Assembly (NCBI GenBank): GCA_910579175.1
Contig: CAJTTB010000007.1
Span: forward strand, 62,001-126,000
Reading direction: 5' to 3'
DNA length: 64,000 nt
Source of the DNA: an uncultured Oscillospiraceae bacterium
GTDB lineage: Bacteria; Bacillota; Clostridia; Oscillospirales; Ruminococcaceae
Shown here: piece by piece, positions 7,353 through 15,735 of the stretch
Layout of the letters: every line of letters starts with the position of its first letter
Numbering within the stretch: the stretch's first letter is position 1
Program-made: the position numbers and the translations under genes
Notes under the pieces: model-generated
What the model was told of the DNA's origin: nothing
Seen by the model: only the letters and a program-made list of their open reading frames with translations
Databases searched by the model: none

Positions 7353-8798
7353 CTATTTGTTTTCTTCCAATAATTGCTGTTTGATATTCCACAATTTTTG
7401 AGAGAGGTCAACATAATAGTTATGGGGGTTTTCGAATCGGGTCACTTCTTCCCATAAAAGGTCGATTTGATTTAAGCAATAACTGCGAATTTCCTCAATA
7501 TTTGGGCGTTGATAAACGGTTTTTCCTTGGATAATAATCGGTACCTGGATTTCCTTTATTTGAAAATCTGTAAATGTTTTCTTCTTCCAGATAAAATTGG
7601 GGTCAAATAAAGTCAACGGCTGACTGTTATCCAGTTGTTCATCATAAACGCAAAGCAAATCTGCCATTGCTTTTCCTGACTCTTTTTCAAAAATACGATA
7701 TAATTTTTTAAAGTGTGGGTTGGTAATCTTTGCAACATTTTCACTGATTTTAATTTTAGGAATGATCAGACCATCTGAATTTTCAATTCCCACTAATTTA
7801 TAAACGCCACCAAATACAGGTTCACTTTTAGAGGTAATCAAACGTTCACCAACACCAAAGGAGTCAATTTTAGCACCTTGTGATAAAATTTCGCGAATGA
7901 TATATTCATCTAAAGAATTAGAAGCGACAATCTTACATTCTGTCCATCCCGCTTCATCCAACATTTTTCTAGCCTTTTTAGAAAGATAAGTAATATCTCC
8001 TGAATCTAGACGAATGGCACAATGTCGAATTCCTTTGGGTTTTAATACTTCATTAAATACGCGAATGGCATTGGGTACACCGCTTTTTAATACATTGTAT
8101 GTGTCCACTAATAAAGTAGTATGCTCTGGATAGAGTTCACAATAGGTTTTAAAGGCGGTATATTCATCTGGAAACATTTGTATCCAAGAATGAGCCATCG
8201 TTCCGTTGGTAGGGACTCCAAATTTTTGATCCGTTAAGGTACAGGCAGTTGCTTGACATCCAGCGATATATGCAGCTCTTGCACCCAAAACAGCACCATC
8301 TGCACCCTGTGCGCGACGGGAACCAAATTCAGCAATCGCCCTTCCTTCCGCAGCTCTAACAATACGATTGGCTTTTGTGGCAATTAAGGATTGATGATTT
8401 AAGGTCAATAGGATAAATGTTTCAATTAACTGCGCTTGAATTGCAGGAGCGCGGACGGTTAAAATGGGTTCATTGGGAAATACTGGAGTTCCTTCTGGGA
8501 CAGCATAAATATCTCCAGTGAATTGAAAGTGTTTTAAATAATCCAAAAAAGATTCTTCGAAAATTTGTTTTCCTCTTAGAAAAGCAATATCTTCTTCATC
8601 AAAATGGAGATTTTCAATATAATCAATCACTTGTTCTAAACCTGCTGCAATTGCAAAACCGCCATTATCTGGGATTCTTCTAAAAAACACATCAAAATAG
8701 GTGATTTGCTCTGACATACCATATTTAAAATATCCATTAGACATCGTAAGCTCATAGTAATCACATAATAATGTATAGTTAATTTGATTTAATTTCAT
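7353..8798 (-). CDS. pncB: Nicotinate phosphoribosyltransferase
   Basis: This 481-residue enzyme converts nicotinate and PRPP to nicotinate mononucleotide, with ATP coupling, in the Preiss-Handler NAD salvage route. The N-terminal LLCDYYELTMSNGYF is the family signature. The EFGSRRAQG, TNGTMAHSW and DSGDI motifs and the SFGVGERL phosphate-binding loop are all present. It lies 14 bases after pncA and is probably co-transcribed with it. The AGAGG ribosome site is clear. The length fits the Firmicutes-type enzyme (480-490 residues). Confidence 0.93.
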   Translation of the reverse strand: MKLNQINYTLLCDYYELTMSNGYFKYGMSEQITYFDVFFRRIPDNGGFAIAAGLEQVIDYIENLHFDEEDIAFLRGKQIFEESFLDYLKHFQFTGDIYAVPEGTPVFPNEPILTVRAPAIQAQLIETFILLTLNHQSLIATKANRIVRAAEGRAIAEFGSRRAQGADGAVLGARAAYIAGCQATACTLTDQKFGVPTNGTMAHSWIQMFPDEYTAFKTYCELYPEHTTLLVDTYNVLKSGVPNAIRVFNEVLKPKGIRHCAIRLDSGDITYLSKKARKMLDEAGWTECKIVASNSLDEYIIREILSQGAKIDSFGVGERLITSKSEPVFGGVYKLVGIENSDGLIIPKIKISENVAKITNPHFKKLYRIFEKESGKAMADLLCVYDEQLDNSQPLTLFDPNFIWKKKTFTDFQIKEIQVPIIIQGKTVYQRPNIEEIRSYCLNQIDLLWEEVTRFENPHNYYVDLSQKLWNIKQQLLEENK

Positions 8799-8812
8799 GT
8801 AAAATACCTCTT

Positions 8813-9337
8813 TTATTGTTTTATTGTTACCTGTAAACCTGTTAAGACATCCAGTGCCTTTTGATTGAGTGTTTCATCATTGCTGGCAGTGCAATTTGCA
8901 TCTACAATGATTTCCGCTTCTGGCAGTGCAGCCTTTGCCAAAACCGCATTGGACAACACACAAATGTTAGAAACCAAGCCGCACAGTTCCACCGAATCAA
9001 ATTGTTGTTCCTTTAGATATTCCGCAAGTGATAAGGAACCAAATGTGTTTTTGCAAAAACAAACTGCATCATGTGCTAGTAAATTTTTGACCTTTCCATA
9101 TAATTCCCATCCATAGGTATTCTCTATACAATGCGCTATGGGAAGTTTTTTCCCTTCTTGTGTATCCAAATAGTTGGGCTTATGTGTATCCATTGTAAAT
9201 AAAACTGTCTGCTGTTGTGATTGATACTCTTTTATTTTACAACAAATCGCCTCTTCCAATAAAATAGCCTTATCAAATCCCAAACTTCCATTGACGAAAT
9301 CATTTTGATAATCAACTACAATCAATGCCTTTTTCAT
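8813..9337 (-). CDS. pncA: Nicotinamidase / isochorismatase-family cysteine hydrolase
   Basis: This 174-residue cysteine hydrolase has the triad D9 (VVDYQNDF), K96 (FCKNTFGS) and C126 (LVSNICVLSNA). It also has likely metal ligands D50, H52 (MDTH) and H69, which favour nicotinamidase over isochorismatase. It would hydrolyse nicotinamide to nicotinate, feeding PncB encoded immediately downstream; that pairing strengthens the call. A GGAGG site is seven bases upstream of the ATG, and a good promoter lies at 9373-9401. Confidence 0.85.
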   Translation of the reverse strand: MKKALIVVDYQNDFVNGSLGFDKAILLEEAICCKIKEYQSQQQTVLFTMDTHKPNYLDTQEGKKLPIAHCIENTYGWELYGKVKNLLAHDAVCFCKNTFGSLSLAEYLKEQQFDSVELCGLVSNICVLSNAVLAKAALPEAEIIVDANCTASNDETLNQKALDVLTGLQVTIKQ

Positions 9338-9372
9338 CGTAATCCTCCTTTATGCCATTGAGCTTTAATTTA

Positions 9373-9401
9373 ATCATAATCCACTTATTGCGAAAAGTAA
9401 A
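9373..9401 (-). promoter_or_regulatory. Promoter of the pncA-pncB-flotillin operon
   Basis: On the minus strand, TTTACT (-35) and TATGAT (-10) are separated by exactly 17 bases, about 35 bases before the pncA start codon. Confidence 0.5.
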
Positions 9402-9506
9402 GACTTTTTGATTGTAATTTTATCATTTGGAGTCTGAAAAAGATAGAAAATATAGGGTGTGTTGGCAATTGTGCCCTTATTTTCTGTGGTAAAATATTTT
9501 ACAATA

Positions 9507-9515
9507 TGCTATAAT
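9507..9515 (+). promoter_or_regulatory. Extended -10 promoter of the DJ-1/PfpI gene
   Basis: The extended -10 TGCTATAAT sits about 35 bases before the start codon. No strong -35 is visible, which is usual for extended -10 promoters. Confidence 0.55.
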
Positions 9516-9550
9516 TGGAACAAGCAATATTTGTAAAGGAGTAAATCAAT

Positions 9551-10150
9551 ATGAAAAAGACTATTTTATTTGTAATTTTGCCTCAATATGCGGATTGGGA
9601 AGTAGCATATATATCATCTGCAATTACGATGTTGGGTCAAGGACAATACGATATAAAAACAGTATCTTTATCAAAAGACCTCGTTCAGTCTATCGGTGGA
9701 TTTCAAGTATTGCCAGATTATGATATTACGTCTGCTCCAAAAGATTATGATGCTTTGGTCTTAATTGGTGGAATGACATGGAGAAATGAAAATGCCAAAC
9801 AGGTAAAGACCTTGATAGAAGCATGTTATCAAACAGGTAAAATATTAGGTGGTATCTGTGACGCTTGTGCTTTTTTGGGCACAGTTGGTGTTTTAAATGA
9901 TGTAATACATACAAGTAATGATTTGAATGATTTGAAACAGTGGGCAGGGGATATTTACACAGGAGAAACAAAATATATTGCAAAACAGGCAGTGAGAGAT
10001 AAAAATATAATAACTGCAAATGGTACAGCACCCATGGAATTCGCGAAAGAAATTTTACTTGCTTTAAATGTGGCGAGTGAAGATAAAGTGTTGGAGTGGT
10101 ATAATTTTCATAAATTAGGATTTTATACTGCGCCTATGCCTAAAATGTAA
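9551..10150 (+). CDS. DJ-1/PfpI family protein
   Basis: This 199-residue protein has the DJ-1/PfpI fold. The conserved acidic residue is E17 (ADWEV), and the nucleophile-elbow cysteine is C103 within GGICDACAF, after an LIGG strand end. It resembles the glutamine-amidotransferase-like subgroup of DJ-1 proteins that act as glyoxalases, deglycases, chaperones or proteases. The sequence does not decide among these. The ribosome site AAAGGAG is well placed, and the gene is monocistronic with its own extended -10 promoter. Confidence 0.85.
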   Translation: MKKTILFVILPQYADWEVAYISSAITMLGQGQYDIKTVSLSKDLVQSIGGFQVLPDYDITSAPKDYDALVLIGGMTWRNENAKQVKTLIEACYQTGKILGGICDACAFLGTVGVLNDVIHTSNDLNDLKQWAGDIYTGETKYIAKQAVRDKNIITANGTAPMEFAKEILLALNVASEDKVLEWYNFHKLGFYTAPMPKM

Positions 10151-10286
10151 ATGAAAAATTGTATAGCAGAGTTATAACACGCTCCTTTAAATGCAAAAAA
10201 TTCATGATACCTGCTCAAATTAAAATTTATAAATAGAACGTAAAATTAATAAAGGAGATAAAATACATTATGAAAGGGCTTTTATT

Positions 10287-11573
10287 ATGAAAATCATACT
10301 TCCAGAAGGCGCAAAGGTAATGATTGCGCAACTGGAACAGAAAGGCTGTGAATCCTATGTAGTCGGCGGTTGTGTGCGGGATAGTCTGCTTCAAAAAATT
10401 CCTTATGATTGGGATATTTGTACAGCAGCATTACCGCAACAGGTTTGTGAGATACTAAGAGATTATCCAATTATTCAAACAGGATTAAAGCATGGAACAG
10501 TGACCGTCTTATATCAAAACACCCCCTATGAAGTCACAACATTTCGAACAGATGGGGAATATCTGGACCATCGACGTCCGAAACAAGTAGCATTTATCAC
10601 CAATTTAAAAGAGGATTTGGCACGTCGAGACTTTACAATCAATGCAATTGCCTATCACCCAAAAAAGGGAATCATTGACCCCTTTTTTGGGGAACAAGAT
10701 TTAAAGGGAAAATGTATTCGATGTGTTGGCAGCCCGAAAAAGCGTTTTGAAGAAGATGCACTTAGAATTATGCGGGCACTTCGCTTTGCCTCGGTATTGG
10801 GATTTAAGATAGAAGACCAAACTGCTTTGGCGATTCATCAACAGTCCGATTTATTGCAGCATATTGCAAAAGAGCGCATACAATCCGAATTGTGTCGCTG
10901 TATTTGCGGCAACTATACCGCAGATATTTTTAGGGCATTTCCCGATGTATTGTTGCAATTTATTCCAGAATTAACCACATGTTTACATAGTGATTTATGG
11001 GAGCGCACACTGATATCACTGCATGGGGCATTTGATGATTGTATCGTACGCTTGGCAATCCTATTCTATGGAATTGCAAAATCACAGAGCAGTTTTACAA
11101 ATGATATTCGCCAACAATGTGCAGATATCACCCATCAGATTATGAAGCGATTAAAGTTTAAAAATGAATGGACTTATCAAGTGAAGCAATTGGTCTTTTG
11201 GTATGACAGTGAACCAATGCCCGATACCAAACAGATTAAAACATATCTGTATCGATTGGGACCATCTTTATTTGAAAAATTTATCAGGGTAAAACAAGCG
11301 GATACACTTTGGCAAACACCAGAAAAAAGACAGGCAAAACAACAACAATTGTCTCAAGTAGAAAGATTGAATCAAATCATCATACAACAAAAACAATGTT
11401 TTTCATTGAAGGATTTGGCTATTCATGGAACAGATTTGATTTCTCTTGGTTTTTCTGGCAAAGAAATCGGGTATTTATTAAACGCATTACTACAAAAGGT
11501 CATACAGGAAGAATTGGAAAACAAAAGAGAAGTTTTATTAAAATTTATTCAAGAGAAAGGAACACTATGTTAG
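10287..11573 (+). CDS. cca: CCA-adding tRNA nucleotidyltransferase
   Basis: This 428-residue class II CCA-adding enzyme adds or repairs the 3' CCA of tRNAs. The head domain shows YVVGGCVRDSLL and the catalytic DWDICT pair. The FRTDGEY-DHRRPKQVAF segment, the RRDFTINAIAY motif and the neck EDALRIMRALRFAS follow, then a helical tail. The start ATG has AAAGGG at a good distance; an upstream ATG at 10270 is out of frame. Its stop overlaps the rtcB start by seven bases, implying translational coupling of two RNA 3'-end-acting enzymes. Confidence 0.93.
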   Translation: MKIILPEGAKVMIAQLEQKGCESYVVGGCVRDSLLQKIPYDWDICTAALPQQVCEILRDYPIIQTGLKHGTVTVLYQNTPYEVTTFRTDGEYLDHRRPKQVAFITNLKEDLARRDFTINAIAYHPKKGIIDPFFGEQDLKGKCIRCVGSPKKRFEEDALRIMRALRFASVLGFKIEDQTALAIHQQSDLLQHIAKERIQSELCRCICGNYTADIFRAFPDVLLQFIPELTTCLHSDLWERTLISLHGAFDDCIVRLAILFYGIAKSQSSFTNDIRQQCADITHQIMKRLKFKNEWTYQVKQLVFWYDSEPMPDTKQIKTYLYRLGPSLFEKFIRVKQADTLWQTPEKRQAKQQQLSQVERLNQIIIQQKQCFSLKDLAIHGTDLISLGFSGKEIGYLLNALLQKVIQEELENKREVLLKFIQEKGTLC

Positions 11574-12772
11574 AGTTAAAAGGAAAATATAATACGGCAA
11601 AAGTATTTACCGATACAATTGACGAAGAATCAATTTCACAAATTATTTTACTATGTAATCAAGAGTTTACAAAAGATAGTAAAATCCGCTTAATGCCAGA
11701 TGTCCATGCAGGTGCTGGGTGCACCATTGGAACAACGATGACAATTACGGATAAAATTGTCCCAAACTTGGTAGGTGTTGACATTGGTTGTGGTATGGAA
11801 ACAATTCGCATTAAGGAAAAACATATCGAACTACAAAAATTGGATAAGCTGATTTATGAAAAAATTCCTTCTGGCTTTAAAATCAGAGAAAATCCACATC
11901 ATTATATAGAGCAAATTGATTTGTTAAAACTCCATTGTTTTGACCACATCAATTCCCTTCGAGCAGAAAAGAGTATTGGAACCTTGGGAGGTGGAAACCA
12001 CTTTATTGAGGCAAATAAAGACGAAGACGGCAATATCTATATTGTAGTTCACTCTGGAAGTCGCCATTTAGGATTGGAAGTGGCAAAATACTATCAAAAT
12101 TTGGGATACGAGATTCTAAATGGAAGCAGCGGACAGGATATACAACAGTTGATTACCAAATTAAAAGCAGAGAATCGCGAAAAAGAAATTGAAAAAGAAA
12201 TTAAGAAGTTAAAAAATATAAAACAAACCGATATTCCAAAACAACTTGCCTATGTTTCAGGAGAACTATTTCAACAATATCTTGATGATATGAAATTAAT
12301 TCAAGAATTTGCTGTATTAAATAGGAAAGCAATGATGCGCGAGATTATAAAGGGTATGAAACTTCATGTGGAGGAATCCTTTACAACCATTCATAATTAT
12401 ATTGATACCGACCAGATGATATTGCGCAAAGGCGCAGTGTCTGCAAAAGAGGGAGAAAAGATATTGATTCCGATTAATATGAGAGATGGAAGTCTTATCT
12501 GTATTGGAAAGGGCAATCCAGATTGGAATTATTCTGCTCCACATGGAGCGGGTAGGTTGATGAGTCGTTCTATGGCAAAGAGTACCTTTACTGTTTCAGA
12601 ATTTAAAAAGCAGATGAAAGGTGTTTATACCACTTCTGTAGGTAGTAAAACATTAGACGAATGTCCCATGGCATATAAGACGATGGATGACATTGTAAAA
12701 CACATTGCAGATACTGTGGAAATTGTAAATGTCATCAAGCCAATTTATAACTTTAAGGCTGGAGAAGAATAA
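11567..12772 (+). CDS. rtcB: RtcB RNA ligase
   Basis: This 401-residue RtcB joins RNA 2',3'-cyclic phosphate (or 3'-phosphate) ends to 5'-OH ends using GTP and Mn2+. Visible motifs are DVHAGAGCTIG (45-55), the metal cysteine in GVDIGCGM (70-77), GTLGGGNHFIE, HSGSRHLG and the guanylate-accepting APHGAGRLMSR. The true start is ATG 11567, with GAGAAAGG upstream; a longer in-frame reading back into cca is an artefact. It overlaps cca by seven bases and is followed by tdk after three bases. No Archease or RtcR/RtcA is nearby. The length fits the shorter RtcB subgroup common in Firmicutes. Confidence 0.93.
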   Translation: MLELKGKYNTAKVFTDTIDEESISQIILLCNQEFTKDSKIRLMPDVHAGAGCTIGTTMTITDKIVPNLVGVDIGCGMETIRIKEKHIELQKLDKLIYEKIPSGFKIRENPHHYIEQIDLLKLHCFDHINSLRAEKSIGTLGGGNHFIEANKDEDGNIYIVVHSGSRHLGLEVAKYYQNLGYEILNGSSGQDIQQLITKLKAENREKEIEKEIKKLKNIKQTDIPKQLAYVSGELFQQYLDDMKLIQEFAVLNRKAMMREIIKGMKLHVEESFTTIHNYIDTDQMILRKGAVSAKEGEKILIPINMRDGSLICIGKGNPDWNYSAPHGAGRLMSRSMAKSTFTVSEFKKQMKGVYTTSVGSKTLDECPMAYKTMDDIVKHIADTVEIVNVIKPIYNFKAGEE

Positions 12773-12775
12773 TAA

Positions 12776-13369
12776 ATGAAATTGTACTTTTATTATGGAG
12801 TGATGGGCTCAAGTAAAACTGCAAATGCTTTGATGATGAAATTCAATTTTGAAGAGCGCGGAAAACGGGTTTTATTGTTAAAACCCAATATCGATACCAG
12901 AAGCAATAGTGACCTTGTCGTTTCTCGAATTGGTCTATCCGCCAAAGCAGTGCCGCTAGATCCGCAGCAATCTATCTTGTCTTTACCAGAACTCAGGCAC
13001 ATTCAAGTTTTGATTGTAGATGAAGTGCAATTTTTAACAGAAGCGCAAATTGATGAACTTAGAACTTGTGCAGATCATGGCATATTCGTGTTCTGTTATG
13101 GTTTAAGAACAGATTATATGTGTCATCTATTTGAAGGAAGTAAAAGACTGATGGAAGTTGCAGACAGTATCCGCGAGATAAAATCCACCTGTCATTGCGG
13201 ACGCAAAGCAATTGTCACAACACGTTATCAAAATGGTCAGATTATTTATCATGGGGAACAAATTGATATTGGGGGAAATGACAAATATACTGCACTGTGT
13301 TATCACTGTTGGAAAGTTGGAAACTTAGGCTATTTAAAAGCTGAAAAACAAGATGACAAGAAAAGGTAA
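12776..13369 (+). CDS. tdk: Thymidine kinase
   Basis: This 197-residue type II thymidine kinase phosphorylates thymidine to dTMP. The P-loop is GVMGSSKT, the catalytic/Mg2+ region is IVDEVQF, and the lasso domain carries the zinc ligands CHC near 176 and CYHC near the end. GGAGAA precedes the ATG, which is only three bases after rtcB, so it belongs to the same transcript. The P-loop departs from the common GPMFSGKS form but keeps the critical lysine. Confidence 0.9.
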   Translation: MKLYFYYGVMGSSKTANALMMKFNFEERGKRVLLLKPNIDTRSNSDLVVSRIGLSAKAVPLDPQQSILSLPELRHIQVLIVDEVQFLTEAQIDELRTCADHGIFVFCYGLRTDYMCHLFEGSKRLMEVADSIREIKSTCHCGRKAIVTTRYQNGQIIYHGEQIDIGGNDKYTALCYHCWKVGNLGYLKAEKQDDKKR

Positions 13370-13379
13370 AAAAAATCGT

Positions 13380-13793
13380 ATGTGGGTGATATTTGCATTG
13401 CTATCTGCAACTTTTGCTGCTTTTACTTCTATTTTAGCTAAAATTGGAATAGAACATGTCAATTCTAATTTGGCAACTGCAATTCGTACTGTAGTTGTTT
13501 TAATCATGGCATGGGGGCTTGTATTTGTTACTGGAACGCAACATGGAATTACACAGATAGGAATGAAAAGTTGGTTGTTTTTAATATTATCTGGTTTATC
13601 GACGGGATTGTCATGGCTGTTTTATTACAAAGCGTTACAACTAGGAGATGCTTCCAAAGTGGTTCCAGTGGATAAATTTAGTGTTGTTATCAGTTTGATG
13701 TTAGCATTGATTATTTTAAAAGAAGCCATTACATGGCAGACATTGGTTGGGGGATTGTTGATTACAATTGGAACCATTGTTATGATTTTATAG
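13380..13793 (+). CDS. EamA-type membrane protein, single repeat unit
   Basis: This 137-residue hydrophobic protein contains one EamA unit of the drug/metabolite transporter superfamily. It starts MWVIFALLSATFAAFTSI and ends with the ALIILKEAITW...GG--ITIGTIVMIL pattern. Four to five membrane segments are likely, so it must act as a dimer, because full EamA transporters carry two such units. I chose ATG 13380 because homologous proteins begin MWV; an in-frame ATG at 13353 overlaps tdk by 17 bases and would add a nine-residue basic extension. The substrate is unknown. Confidence 0.78.
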   Translation: MWVIFALLSATFAAFTSILAKIGIEHVNSNLATAIRTVVVLIMAWGLVFVTGTQHGITQIGMKSWLFLILSGLSTGLSWLFYYKALQLGDASKVVPVDKFSVVISLMLALIILKEAITWQTLVGGLLITIGTIVMIL

Positions 13794-13838
13794 TCTATAG
13801 AAAATTTATGATCATTTGAATCAAGTATATATTACAAT

Positions 13839-13872
13839 AAAAGGGATACCACAATTTAGTAGTATCCCTTTT
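13839..13872. terminator. Terminator after the cca-rtcB-tdk-EamA group
   Basis: The arms AAAAGGGATAC (13839-13849) and GTATCCCTTTT (13862-13872) are perfectly complementary. Symmetric A and T ends allow termination from both sides. Confidence 0.8.
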
Positions 13873-13918
13873 ATGATATTTGATAAGACAACCTGCTTTG
13901 ATGGCGGTCGATACAATT

Positions 13919-14869
13919 TTATTTAAACCACAACAAAAATACAGACAGGGTAGAAAGTATAAAATAAATAGTAACCAAAATAAAAATTAATTTTGCAGAA
14001 GTGCCCCCGGTTTTTGTCAAGGTTTTCATATATTCGTGATGTTCTGTAACCTGATTTTGCACTTTTCTGATTTTATTCTCACAGTGAAATTTATAAAGCC
14101 GATTTGTGAATATACCACATAAAACCATAATAACCAGTCTTGCAGCACTACAGATATTAGAAGCATGAGCGAGTGCCTCCATAGAAAATGGAATCTGTAT
14201 TACATCTGTCATCATCATATTTTTTGCCATTTCCTGAATCGTAAATAAAATACTTGGAATTTGAAGCCCCACCATAACAACAATTAACATAATGCCCCAA
14301 AGATACATCTTGCGATAAAGAAAATAGAATCCATTAAATAACAAGGCGGCAAAATTAAATGTAGTATTTTTGCGCTTTTGTCCCATATCATTGAATTTTG
14401 GGATAAAATATTGCGTGTTTTGTCCAATGAATACTGCCCAGTCCTTTACTGGAATTTCATCAATTTTTTCATCTGGATTGACCCCGCCAAAAGGAGTTGT
14501 AAAAGGGTCATAAGCCATATAGTTTAAAGGTTTTTGAAATCCCCCTGTAAAGGTCTGCTGATTGGAATTGGGTGGCTGTTTTGGTTGATTGAGCGGGTTG
14601 CCACATACTTCACAAAACAATCCGTCGATTGGATTGAGTGTACCACAGCGAGAACATCTTTTTGGTTCATCAGAGGTATAGTGTACTTCCTTTTTGGGCA
14701 TTTCCCATGCTTTTTTCTGAGCATGTAATTCATCAAAAATACATTTTCCCTCTTTATCAACGCAATCTTTATGATAAGGTGCGCCGCATTCTGGACAAAT
14801 AACGATAACTTTTCCATTTTCTAATGGTTCTCCACAGATAGGACAGTCAACATTTTGATATTTTCCCAT
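13919..14869 (-). CDS. RING-finger plus zinc-ribbon membrane protein (DUF2628-like)
   Basis: This 316-residue protein begins with a prokaryotic RING-type zinc module: C9-x2-C12, C25-x2-C28, H33, C36, C43. A second zinc ribbon follows (C72-x2-C75, C86-x2-C89), then a proline/asparagine-rich linker. The membrane part starts near 168 with FNFAALLFNGFYFLYRKMY, the hallmark of DUF2628-type proteins, and has about four segments in all. A cytosolic zinc head on a small membrane domain is seen repeatedly in Clostridia, but its role is unknown. Ubiquitin-ligase activity should not be assumed from the RING-like fold. The gene is monocistronic and converges on the terminator at 13839. Confidence 0.75.
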   Translation of the reverse strand: MGKYQNVDCPICGEPLENGKVIVICPECGAPYHKDCVDKEGKCIFDELHAQKKAWEMPKKEVHYTSDEPKRCSRCGTLNPIDGLFCEVCGNPLNQPKQPPNSNQQTFTGGFQKPLNYMAYDPFTTPFGGVNPDEKIDEIPVKDWAVFIGQNTQYFIPKFNDMGQKRKNTTFNFAALLFNGFYFLYRKMYLWGIMLIVVMVGLQIPSILFTIQEMAKNMMMTDVIQIPFSMEALAHASNICSAARLVIMVLCGIFTNRLYKFHCENKIRKVQNQVTEHHEYMKTLTKTGGTSAKLIFILVTIYFILSTLSVFLLWFK

Positions 14870-15034
14870 GCTTGCCTCCGATTTTCTTCATTTTATCAAT
14901 CATCAATTATTTTATCGACATTTTAAGTAATATCCGTTGCTATTATAGCACAAGAAGTATTAATATTCAAATAGTTATTCGTAAATATTTTATGTTACAA
15001 AAAGCATGGTGTAGAAGAAAGGAAGTTTTAACAA

Positions 15035-15595
15035 ATGAAGCAGTTTCGAGATTATTTTGATTGTGTTCCGTATTTAGAAACAGAACGATTTATGTTAGTT
15101 CCCTTTGAGAAGGAAGATATGAAAGACTATTTTGATATTTTGAGAGATGATAGAGTACAAAAATTTCTTGGTGGCGGAGTACCATTGTTCGATAAAGAGC
15201 CACACATTACAAATTGGCTCAATAACATAAATGAGAAACTTTTGAAAAGAAAACTTGTCTTTACATGGTGTGTAAAGGAAAAAGTAAGCAGACGCGTAAT
15301 TGGAAGAATTGATTTAGGGGGATTTATAAAAAAGACTATGGCGGAAATCTCTTATCACTATGTTTATGATAGCTGGGGGAAAGGAGTGGCTACTGAAGTT
15401 GCAGCAAAAGTAACCGATTTTGGCATAAAGGAATTGGGACTTCAAAGAATTCAAGGTCTTGTTCAGATAGAGAATCGAGCTTCTATACGTGTCCTTGAAA
15501 AGAATGGATATCTGCAAGAGGGAATTCTTCATCACTATCCTTTTGGACGAGAATTTCATGATGTAGCAATACTGGCAATTGTAAGGGTTCGTTAA
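15035..15595 (+). CDS. GNAT acetyltransferase, RimJ/RimL type
   Basis: This 186-residue protein starts with the RimJ/RimL-like ETERFMLVPFEKEDM and ends with the LGLQRIQG, ENRASIRVLEKNGY and EGILHHYPF motifs of ribosomal-protein or small-molecule N-acetyltransferases. Acetyl-CoA binding involves the WGKGVATEVA loop. GAAAGGA is placed ten bases before the ATG. It stands alone between the RING-protein gene and nth. The substrate could be a ribosomal protein N-terminus, an amino acid or an antibiotic; the sequence does not say. Confidence 0.8.
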   Translation: MKQFRDYFDCVPYLETERFMLVPFEKEDMKDYFDILRDDRVQKFLGGGVPLFDKEPHITNWLNNINEKLLKRKLVFTWCVKEKVSRRVIGRIDLGGFIKKTMAEISYHYVYDSWGKGVATEVAAKVTDFGIKELGLQRIQGLVQIENRASIRVLEKNGYLQEGILHHYPFGREFHDVAILAIVRVR

Positions 15596-15664
15596 AAATT
15601 TACAAATTTGCGATATTGATACCATTCTGGAAACGAAATACGATAGATTAAAATTCGACAAATC

Positions 15665-15693
15665 TTGCAAATACAATACAAATATGGTATACT
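15665..15693 (+). promoter_or_regulatory. Promoter of nth
   Basis: TTGCAA and TATACT are separated by 17 bases, and TG one base before the -10 makes it an extended -10 promoter. Confidence 0.65.
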
Positions 15694-15735
15694 AAATTCT
15701 AATATTTTAGAAGTAACTGGAAAGGTGTTTTACAT

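Noticed and set aside
11309..11566. In-frame extension of rtcB back into cca
   Set aside because: It lies in another frame of cca, has no conserved sequence, and the ATG at 11567 has a proper ribosome site and yields a normal RtcB N-terminus.
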